A stretch of 64,000 nucleotides of DNA from NCBI GenBank assembly GCA_025331125.1, contig JAOALB010000022.1, forward strand, positions 62,001-126,000. Direction: 5' to 3'. Numbering within the stretch: position 1 is the first letter of the stretch; every line of letters begins with the position of its first letter. This DNA comes from Mycogone perniciosa. Lineage: Eukaryota > Ascomycota > Sordariomycetes > Hypocreales > Hypocreaceae. The notes under the pieces were generated by a model. That model searched no databases. It saw only the letters and a list, made by a program, of their open reading frames with translations, and had not been told where the DNA came from. Made by a program: the position numbers and the translations under genes. Below, one piece after another: positions 56,134 through 64,000 of this stretch.

Positions 56134-56673
56134 CTTGGCTGTTGATGTGGACCGTGAAGATAGCTGTCTATCAATGAGGTTGTCTCCAACAGGCAAACGC
56201 AAAATCTGCCATATTTTTTGTGCTTAGTCATGTCCTTATCGTTATCGGACTCGGGCCATTTTTTCCTGGCTGGGAATTCTTTTTTTTTCCTTCAGGCGGC
56301 AAGAAGATGATGGCTGCGCAGCGCAGCCGCCCCGCCCCCACCACAGATCTTTCTGCCCAGCATGACGCTAGCCCTGATCCGTCGCCCTTCCTCTGTCTCC
56401 TGGGAGAGGGATCTATTTAGAAGGCCTTTCGCCAAGGGCTAGAAGGGGAAAAAAGGGCTGCAATCATTCCCCCGTAATCCATACATAAGGAAGTAAGAGC
56501 AGTTGTCACGCACCACACTAAAAATACATGTAACTTTTCGCTAGCAGGGGATAGGCGCATTACCCCAGAAAAGCCTTGAGGCTGCTACCGAGTTGGAGGG
56601 GGAGTGTAAATTGAGGCCGAAAAACATGTTTCTGAGGATCCTGAGCTCATAGTACGAAGTAGATGCTACTCTA

Positions 56674-56689
56674 TACGGAGTACTCCGTA
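56674..56689. repeat. Perfect 16-bp palindrome TACGGAGTACTCCGTA
   Basis: Perfect inverted repeat with 8-bp arms; TACGAAGTA lies about 15 bp upstream at 56653-56661. It is about 540 bp upstream of the RLP24 start. Confidence 0.85.
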
Positions 56690-56874
56690 CATGGGGTTGG
56701 GTATTACGGAAACGCAGCCAATATATGATGAGGATATTACTACTAGCCCGATGCCGGATTAGCCGTTCCATTGCATCTTCCAACGCTCGTACATACATAC
56801 TTCATGCACGCTACATACATGCCAAGTGACAGACCTCCTTCATGATGTTACATCGCATATGCAGAGCACTTCGT

Positions 56875-56913
56875 ACTCGACTCAACTCGACTCAACTCGA
56901 CTCAACTCAACTC
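56875..56913. repeat. ACTCGACTCA decamer tandem repeat
   Basis: Three perfect decamers followed by a partial one, beginning directly after a TTCGTACTCG half site. Confidence 0.85.
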
Positions 56914-57020
56914 TGTGGTTGAATGACGCTCCGACCTGAGAAGGTGGGACACATATCTCTCTGTTTTCACACATTCAACAAAATCCATCTATTGGCGGAG
57001 ACGGCGACCCTTTTCCCAGA

Positions 57021-57044
57021 CATACATCCATACATACATACATA
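57021..57044. repeat. CATA/TACA tetranucleotide repeat
   Basis: A short imperfect CATA microsatellite with one interruption (CATC), followed by AGTACAAAGTAC. Confidence 0.75.
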
Positions 57045-57114
57045 GTACAAAGTACCTACTAGAGAGAAACCGTTGACCCATCCACCCGAGATGCTGCGTA
57101 TTACTGCATCAATT

Positions 57115-57291
57115 TTACATAATAGGAATAATCTCCTCCGCCCAGCTTCTTAAAGCACCACCGATGGTCGGCATGTTGTCCTTGCTGGTGAGTTCTCTCC
57201 GGTCTTCTCTCTGGTCTCCTGTCCTGGTCTCCTGTCCTGGTCCCGCGTCTGTCATTGCGATGCCGTTATAGATACCCCTCACACCAGCCAT
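57115..57291 (-). CDS. Possible 58-residue small protein
   Basis: An uninterrupted 59-codon frame starts MAGVRGIYNGIAMTDAG and ends MPTIGGALRSWAEEIIPIM. Its last 20 residues look protein-like, while the middle (QETRTGDQREDRRE) partly reflects a 13-bp direct repeat. An internal CACCAG before AAGGACAACATG could be a splice acceptor, in which case only the end would be coding. I do not recognise it. It lies between the stop of the ING/PHD gene and RLP24, all on the minus strand. Confidence 0.2.
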   Translation of the reverse strand: MAGVRGIYNGIAMTDAGPGQETRTGDQREDRRELTSKDNMPTIGGALRSWAEEIIPIM

Positions 57292-57702
57292 CACAGCGTT
57301 TCACGGGGAATCATACCCTCTTGAGTCCACCAGCCCCCCCCTCCGCGCCGTAACACTGCAGTAACATATCCATCCGTACGAAGTATTCGGACATGCTGTT
57401 GCCTAAAAATGCACACACCCGTCACCTACCATCCTGGATATCCGTGTAAGACAGTGCCGTTAACGCTCAAAAAAAAAATCATAATAACTCGAGTCTCGCC
57501 TCGATTCGATGGCGAATACCAACAAAATGGTGCGGTATGTGACCGACCGTGACCCAAAAAACGCCATGTGGTTGTGCATAAAAACAAGACCACTCATATC
57601 GATAAAACAACGCCGTATAGGAGAAAACGTGGCCAGTACGCAAAGAGGACCACGGGCTGGACTGTAACTGGGCTGATGCCCGGACATAATGGAGGTGGCC
57701 TT

Positions 57703-59919
57703 CTATCGGTTGTTGGCCTTCTTGCCTCCCATCTTGAGGCGCTCTTTGCAGTCCTCGCAGTACCATTTCGCTGCAAGGCACGTCAGTATGAGCCTGTATG
57801 ACCCTATATGTCGTAACACCAGGTTCAGATAGCGCAAGTGACTTACTCTTGGAACTTGGCGCGACCTTGAGGCCCACGCAAGCCAAATGAAACCATTCAC
57901 GGGCACAGCTTTCGGAGTCGCACGCTACCATTTCGCCATAGCTAACGCTGTTGCAGTAACAGTATGTAGGTTCGTCTGCATCAATGTCGCCGTCGTCATC
58001 GTCATCATCACCCTGCATACTACTAGCCCCATCCTCGTCTGCAGGCTGAGAGGCAAGTGCTTGGACTGCTGAGTTGACCTTCTTCTGCTGCATCTTCTTG
58101 CCGTTGGTGATGGGCTCTGCATTACGGGTGGTCCGCGACCTGGCAGCATCTTGGACGGCGGGCAAGGCTGGCGTTGAAGGCTTGCTTGCTCTTCCGCTCT
58201 TGGTCGTCACCGTTCCCGTGCTCTGCGGCGCTGGTTGGGCAGGCTCGCTCTTGCGATCTGGTTCATCCACTTTGCTCTCCCTGCGGCCGGTGTTGACGGC
58301 TGGAGTCACCGCAGGGGCATTGTCTATTCGCTCTGCCTCTTTTTGAGATGGCTCAGTTTTCACTACTACCGCTGGTTCCTTCGCCGGTTTTGTATCATTG
58401 CTGGGGCGTGACCAGGAGTTTGATTGTCCTAACTCGGGTGTGACGGGAGTATTCCCATTCGGCTTGTTGGCAATGGACGGGGGTGGCCTCGTCTTTCCAT
58501 TCTCTGAGTTGGATTGGAGGGAGTTCTGTCGTGCGCGTGATGATGTCGGCCGTGGAGGAACGACCGCAGGAGCAGGTGATGGCCGGCTGGGCACTTTTCC
58601 TTCAGGCAGTGCTCCAAGCACAGGAGAAGAAGCGGCTGACGGCGATATGGTAGTTGTAGATGCTCCATTCCTGCATATCGGTCAGTATCGCATTCTGAAC
58701 AAGCTGCAATGGGGGGAGAAGGGGTGGAATTGGCGACATACTTCTTCTTTGATTGAGTGCTGCTGGTAGGCAGTGCTTTGCGCTTCTTTGGCACTTCCGG
58801 GACTGGGGTCTCCCGGGGACTGGTGGTGGGCTTTGCTTTAGGTGCATTGTTCCCGAAGACAGTGCTCATGGCACGCTCCATAGGTGCGCCTCCATTTGTG
58901 GCCTTTTCCTTTTCGACCTTGCGCCTCTTTTGAGGAGGGTTCCCATTGGTAGTGGTCGCAGTAGAGATGCCCAGCCCAACATTGTTGCTCTCAGCAGGTT
59001 TCCGAACCTTACTAGCTTGAGTTTTCTTGTTCCCTTCCTTATTTCTGCCATCGTGATCGTCAGCATCGGAGTCATTGGATTGGTTCTTCTGGCTCTTCTT
59101 GGCCTGGACGGCTTGCTTCCTGGCGTCGCTGCGGGCGGCTGCTTGGTCCGCTAAGGCTTGTGCTGCGGCCGAAATAGTCGCGGCGCCATCGCGTCTTGAC
59201 CGTTCCGCTTGGGCTGCTTTCCCATTTCGATTCTCAGGGTACGCCCAGTGTGTAGTGCTCCCCCATTTAGCCTCGTCGCTGAATTCGTTTTCGAGATATG
59301 GCCACACATCTTCTACTCGAGCCAGTTGCCGTTGGAGGGCTTCGTTGGCGGTGGAAATGACATGGTTCTTTTCTTCAAGAGATACGAGCATCTCCTGGAT
59401 CTTGAACGCGGTCTGTCGAAACAGTTGCCGGCGATGGAGATTAGAGGGATCAAACACCACGCTATTGGACTCGTCGGTCGGGGGCGCCGTGTGATGGCGT
59501 TGACTGAACACGATACCGCTCGAGCTGCCTTGGGTGCTCATTGGCGCTGACCCGGGTGCAATCGTGCTGGAGGTGTCATTGTTCGTTCGTGGCTCCGGTA
59601 TGGGGAGGCTTCTGGCTGTGGTGACAAGCTTGAAGAGCTGTTCCTCGGGCGCGAAAATCTTAGCATCGACTTCTTTCAGGAGCGTAAAGTGCCGGACGAG
59701 CTCCTTGGGGAGGGCAGTAATGGTATCGGCGAAGTGGGTGATGGCAGGGAAAATGTCAATGGGCTGGTCACCCATGAGGCCGCCTCCGAGCGAGTCTCTA
59801 GCAGCGCCGGAGCGGGCGGCGTTAGTGGAGCTTCGCGGAGGATTCGTGCGCGTCTGTCGAACGGGTTGTGACCTCCGGTGCGACGGAGCCTCCACGGCAG
59901 GCGGCTTGGCCGACTTCAT
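57703..59919 (-). CDS. ING-family PHD finger protein, Pho23-like
   Basis: Three exons (59919-58742, 58670-57847, 57770-57703) with introns of 71 and 76 nt give 689 residues. An ING N-terminal helical region spans about 50-220 (DIFPAITHFADTITALPKEL, VRHFTLLKEVDAKIF, RRQLFRQTAFKIQEMLVSLEEKNHV). A long disordered centre follows, with basic PPQKRRKVEKEK near 335 and an Asp run near 610-620. A C4HC3 PHD finger (629-675) has C630, C632, C643, C648, H654, C657, C672 and C675; WYCEDC lies in the last small exon. ING PHD fingers read H3K4 methylation. The long linker suggests the Pho23 branch (Rpd3 large complex) rather than Yng1 or Yng2, by inference. An open frame upstream of the ATG in another frame (to 60088) looks fortuitous. 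Confidence 0.82.
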
Positions 59920-60641
59920 CGCGGATGAAGCGAGCGAACTCGAGAAGAGTGGTCGGCTGAACTGGTCGGAGGGGTGGCGAGTTGGCGACAGCTCTTGGCC
60001 GGATCTGAGGGGTGAAACGTAAACAATAACGAAAAAAGACGTCTGATTGAAGAAGTCCTAGGCCATCTTGCACTGTATCCACGATCAAGAAACCAAATCA
60101 TGTGTGGTGGGTGAGGGGAGACGAAGGGTGGTGGTAGCCAGCAGAACCAAGATCGGCGTGGTATCTCGTTTGATTTTGGGGAGCGAGTGAGCGCTGATCT
60201 GCCGCCAGAGTTACAGAGGTACTTCGTAGGAGCTGCGCTGCGCCGATCCTGGTTGGTTGATGCTTGGACTCAAACGCATGACACAGCAGGCATTTCGCGG
60301 CATACGGAATATGATTGGCTGGTCGGAAAAAACAAGCCTCCGAGGCGGGAAAATTCCAGCGCAGATGCGATGCGCAGCGACTGACGAAATACTCTTAGTA
60401 GATATCGGCGGCTTGGTCGCATCATGCTCCTCCGCATCGGCATCCGTAGCTATAACTGTCCTAATACAGAATATCTTCTACAAATCAATCCCCAGCTGCA
60501 ACGCCACTCATGACATTTCTAAATACGGTATTATTATCAAATTACGCTAGAAGAATTCAGGCTACCTCAGTGCTCGTAGCTGTGCGGTGCAACTGGCTTT
60601 TCCATACATCTCTCTATAGAATTGGGGTATCGTTGTAGACT
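59920..60641. other. Intergenic region, promoter of the ING/PHD gene
   Basis: The 722 bp separate the ING/PHD start from the stop of the next minus-strand gene. One TACTTCGTA half site occurs at 60222-60230. A stretch at 59920-60088 is open on the minus strand in a frame different from the gene and may be leader sequence. Confidence 0.45.
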
Positions 60642-61873
60642 TTACTCCATCGCTCTTCGCCCTGTACTACTACTGCTCACCCTTCCAGAGGGGGTTTCTC
60701 TATCAGACTGTTTATGTCTCCATTGCCACTCCAGCAGCACCCATATAAAGTCCTTCAGGTCAAAGTCTGGCCAGAGACACTTGCGGAAGAAGATATGCGT
60801 GTCTTGGTGGCATTGCCAAAGCATAAAATCACTGAGTCGCTCAACACCGCTAGTTCTGACGAAAAGTTCCACGGGGGGGTCATCGGTTGTATACATGTGT
60901 CTTTCGAGGGTTTCGATCGTAATGGTATCGGGATTTGGCAACATGGAGGAGTCGGAAGACCCGGTTCGGGTACGGAGGCGCGGTTCAGGAGAGCCCGGAG
61001 GCAGAGTGGTGGAGGACGAGTCGCATCCGTCAACATCCCCATCCTTGTCTTCGAATTCGCCGTTGAATTGAGTTTCGTCGTCGACAGGCACGTCCGGAAT
61101 CGTAGGTAATGGCTCTCGCCCATCCAGCTGACTAGACAGTATCTTTTGTCTGATGCGCGACGGAGAAAATGGTGTATTTTTGGGAGGCGGAGGAGCTAGA
61201 AACTCTTGCACAGTCGAGCGAATTGCGGTCGTAATCTCCGCTCTCGAGGTATATGGAAAGCAGATGTTTAAAACCGCCCTGGAACATGTCAGTCTTGTGG
61301 GCCGAATCAGCTGAATGGGCCGGCGCATCCATACTTCTTGTTATGCTTGGTCCTGGCGACGGCTCTGTCCATGACCTCCAACACGTCATCCCGGATCATT
61401 TCGCGCTGACCCAGAATTCGAACACAGGCTCCGTATCGATCGAGAATATCTCCATAGGTGGTGAGTTGCTCAAGCTTAACCTTTGCAAGCTGCATAAGCC
61501 CCTCGACCTCGTACTTGGGCCGGTTGAAGTTCTCGATGCTGAAGGCGTAGACGGTGACCACCTTGACACCACATTTGTAGCAAATTTCCATAATCTAAAC
61601 GCGCAATTGTCAGTGACCTGTTTGGATCTGACGCAAAGCTAGAGGGCTACGTACTCTAGCCAATGCTTCAAAGCCCCGATGATGGCCTTCGACAGTCTCC
61701 ATGCGGTGAGTTCGAGCATAGCGTCGGTTGCCATCCATTACGAACGCCACATGCTGGGGAATAGGCCCTTGTTTCAAGGCGTTGATCAGTAGCTCACGGA
61801 GCTGGGTTAATGCCCATTCTCCCGGCGGAGACTCGAGAATTAACCTCCGTAGAAGTGAAACCTTGTCGGTCAT
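60642..61873 (-). CDS. RER2: Dehydrodolichyl diphosphate synthase (cis-prenyltransferase)
   Basis: Three exons (61873-61655, 61594-61335, 61278-60642) with introns of 60 and 56 nt give 371 residues. Family motifs are HVAFVMDGNRRYA (41-53, catalytic D47), EGHHRGFEALAR|IMEICYKCGVK, TVYAFSIENFNRP, ICFPYTSRAEI, and RTSGVERLSDFMLWQ from 301. The enzyme adds isopentenyl units to farnesyl diphosphate to make the dolichol backbone for protein glycosylation at the ER. The motif reads RTSGVE where many homologues have RTSGE. About 75 disordered, acidic residues are inserted before PPVELFVRTSG. In fungi this catalytic chain needs a Nus1-type partner, which is not in this window. RER2 and SRT1 cannot be told apart; RER2 is given as the more common form. 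Confidence 0.92.
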
Positions 61874-63393
61874 GCTGGGCGTACAGGAGGTGGTAGGAAA
61901 AGCAGTGGATTAGGAAGGCCGGTTGGAAGCGTCCAACAGGCACAGGGATAATAATTAAAGGGTTGGGTGAATATGGAAAAGGCTATTGTTGTGGAATGAT
62001 CAAACGAGCGCGCAGCAGAACATGATCACTGCGAATAGTAGTAATAGTACACTGCCCAGTGTGGAGGCGACGAAGGGCGATGCAAATGCAACGTTGGGCC
62101 ACGAAGTCAGTGGCGGAGTAGTACTATGTAGGTCGGCTCAACAGGTGACAAAGCCTCCGTGCTGTGGCCACATCAACGTCAACCAGAGCTTGTTAGTGCC
62201 CTGTCTTGGCGGCTCTGAGATCTTGGACAGGGGGCAAATCTCGAACGGAGTTCGGGGCAACGGTCCCGCGCACCCGAGGGGCGACAAGCATCCAATCTCC
62301 AATCTCCAATCTCCTTTTTGGCTTCTGAAAGTCCTGGAAGTCATGTTCCAAGCCACAGGCCTTTGGGCCTTGGAGCAAACAATAGGCGAGCTATAAATAG
62401 TGGCGTTTGTCTTGGTTCGTCTGGTTTCCCAGTTCTGTTTAGTCCTTGTTTCGCCGAGGCTGTTGTCGAACAATAGGGTTAGTGCATAACGCACAACTGA
62501 CTGTGTTGACGTCACCTATTTGTTCTTTTATACTCCGTAATGTACTTCGTGGTATTATTGCGGTTCTACTTGGAAGTAGGAAGTACGAAGTACTCCTTAC
62601 ATTGCCTGATAACATCGCTCACGTTCACTTGTGCCCCGTGAAATCATCTGTAATGGTCTATCATAGATTGCAAAAACTGCCACGTTGTAGCAACCCTGGC
62701 CATTTGCATTTGGCCTGCATCTACTCCGTACTTCGTAACCCAGTACTCATTCCAGACCGAAAATTCGCCATTATCGCGACGTCATCCCCTCGTTATCAAC
62801 CTGCATGAAGGGCATCAATGCATAGCGCTCACAATGAACAGTGGGAATCAGTATCAGACTCCCATGAAGTTGCACTCAGTTATGTGATCTTACTATTCCT
62901 CTCAAATATGCCTGGTCGTATCGTAAAAATTAATAAGCTTTGGATTTTTATGACCGCTCATTCCGTGGCCAAAAATTCCTTTTTCAAGGGTTGCGGAGTC
63001 CTGAGAGGCATATCATAGCGTAACCACTAATTTAGGTATTAAGTTATAGTGGGCGCATTGCAGATGCCGCTATCCAACTGGTGAGCCCCGCGTTCGGATT
63101 ACCAGATGCAAAATCCAAAGAAGCTCTTCAGGCTGCTATTAGTCGTCAATCAGCGCCCAATGCTACATTGATATTGATAAGCTATTAATACTGTTGCTAC
63201 CTGTCTTGAGGGAGTTTCCTTTCTTTTGGAACACGCATCCATTACCTTTCTTTCCTTTCCCACTCTTTCCCATCTCTCCCTCGTCTTCTCTCTCCTCTAC
63301 GAGTAGACAGACGGCTTGCTTCTAACCACCCTCGTCAGGGTTAAGACTCCTTCTTGCTGAGAAGCTCTCCATTCCTCCTAATTGCCAACAAAA
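61874..63393. promoter_or_regulatory. Divergent promoter region, prenyltransferase and glycosidase-like genes
   Basis: The 1.52 kb between divergent starts contain a CAATCTC heptamer repeat, a TATAAATA string near 62393-62400, and half sites at 62530-62550, 62584-62595 and 62722-62738. A CT-rich leader-like stretch at 63215-63300 precedes the plus-strand gene. ORFs of up to 136 codons lack family features. Confidence 0.5.
62293..62314. repeat. Three tandem CAATCTC heptamers
   Basis: Three perfect 7-nt units, differing by one base from the CAATCGC array at 53571-53593. Confidence 0.8.
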
Positions 63394-64000
63394 ATGGTTG
63401 TTTTTGACGGCCACGAGTACCTCACGGAGGAAGAGAAGCGTCTCAAAGAGGATCGTGATCGTACCAAGTACTGGAAGAAATGGGGCCCATATGTCGCCGA
63501 GCGACAATGGGCAACGGGTAGGAAGCTCCGGAAAGAGATGTAATATGCATGATTGAGCAAGCTGCTAACATACTTGTAGTCAGAGAGGACTATAGTGCTG
63601 ACGGAGACGCCTGGAGCCGTGCGTGTATCCCAACTACATGGTAGATCGCAATCTGACCCGCCTCTTAGACTTCACGCACGACCATGCTAGATCCCGAGCT
63701 TTTCGATGGGGTGAAGACGGTATTGCCGGCGTATCGGATACACATGGCCTCCAAAACGTGGCTTTCAGCTTTTGGAACGAAGAAGAGTATGATCCATCCG
63801 AGCTTGGCCATCCTTCGACACGCTCCTGACCTACCGTCTTAGCCCCTTTCTGAAAGAACGACTCTTCGGACTTTCGAACCCACAAGGAAACCATGGTGAA
63901 AGCATTAAGGAAGCTCATTTCCATGTTGACAATACTCCCGTAAGTAAATAACATCCAATTGACTTTGCGTTAACGTCTTCAACTAACCTGCTTTACCCAG
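63394..64000 (+). CDS. N-terminus of a six-hairpin glycosidase-like protein (GH63-like, partial)
   Basis: Four exons (63394-63517, 63580-63618, 63669-63786, 63843-63939) with introns of 62, 50 and 56 nt give the first 126 residues. A fifth piece of sequence, 63940-64000, is a complete intron (GTAAGT, CTAAC, CCCAG) that ends exactly at the window edge, so the gene continues. The protein reads YLTEEEKRLKEDRDRTKYWKKWGPYVAERQWATVRED, DYSADGDAWSHFTHDHARSR, FRWGEDGIAGVSD and LKERLFGLSNPQGNHGESIKEAHFH across the junctions when joined. This matches my memory of a conserved fungal family of about 900-1,100 residues that includes yeast YMR196W, related to GH63 glucosidases. No catalytic residues lie in the part present. 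The biochemical role of the family is not established. Confidence 0.7.

Larger units (their letters stand above)
56134..57702. other. Intergenic region with repeats and a possible small ORF
   Basis: The 1.57 kb hold the RLP24 promoter and the 3' flank of the ING/PHD gene. They contain a palindrome at 56674-56689, a decamer tandem repeat, a CATA repeat and a 58-codon ORF that is uncertain. Confidence 0.5.

Noticed and set aside
59822..60088. Open frame overlapping the start of the ING/PHD gene, minus strand
   Set aside because: It overlaps the first codons of the ING/PHD gene in another frame, and the gene's own frame carries the conserved residues; it is probably leader sequence.

Overview
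The window reads as nuclear DNA of a filamentous ascomycete (Pezizomycotina). Every multi-exon gene carries short GT-AG introns, mostly 50-110 nt, with CTAAC-like branch sites, and the protein set is eukaryotic housekeeping plus fungal-specific families. A GA4-desaturase/AsaB-like oxidoreductase, an Abp2 family protein and the protein sequences fit Sordariomycetes, probably Hypocreales. That placement is an inference from remembered family sequences, not a search result. I joined exons by hand; every complete model has a total length divisible by three and keeps family motifs intact across junctions.

Layout. 1-8 kb: the 3' end of an unknown gene, an EF-hand MscS-like channel (-) and an MFS sugar transporter (-). 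10.8-21 kb: an Abp2-like DNA-binding protein (-), a GA4 desaturase-like enzyme (+), an Sds3-like Rpd3 complex subunit (-), a COG7-like Golgi tether subunit (-) and a YggS/PLPBP-type PLP homeostasis protein (+). 21.7-27.7 kb: AP-2 alpha-adaptin (-), NDUFAF5-type complex I assembly factor (+) and Arp2/3 subunit ARPC5 (-). 27.7-39.0 kb: an 11.2 kb stretch with no recognisable long gene, dense in short palindromic motifs, holding one candidate small-protein gene near 36.35 kb behind a good 5'-leader intron. 39-52.6 kb: Nit2-type amidase (-), TAF4 (-), YSH1/CPSF73 (+), V-ATPase subunit a (-) and an F-box-like/LRR protein (-). 55.4-64 kb: RLP24 (-), a Pho23-like ING/PHD protein (-), a dehydrodolichyl diphosphate synthase (-) and the start of a six-hairpin glycosidase-like protein (+) that runs out of the window.

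The genes do not form one pathway. They touch transcription and chromatin (TAF4, Sds3-like, Pho23-like), mRNA 3' end formation (YSH1), ribosome assembly (RLP24), membrane traffic (AP-2, COG7, V-ATPase, ARPC5) and glycosylation (cis-prenyltransferase). No secondary-metabolite cluster, intact transposon, rRNA, convincing tRNA or CRISPR array was seen.

The most distinctive non-coding signal is a family of 8-9 nt half sites (TACTCCGTA, TACTTCGTA, TACTCGTA and their complements). They assemble into perfect 16-22 bp palindromes and crowd the intergenic DNA, and I did not notice them inside the coding exons. The least expected gene-level signals are the small ORF locus at 36.2-36.6 kb, a 5-nt first coding exon in RLP24, and a 60-nt in-frame stop-free intron inside the F-box-like region of the LRR gene.
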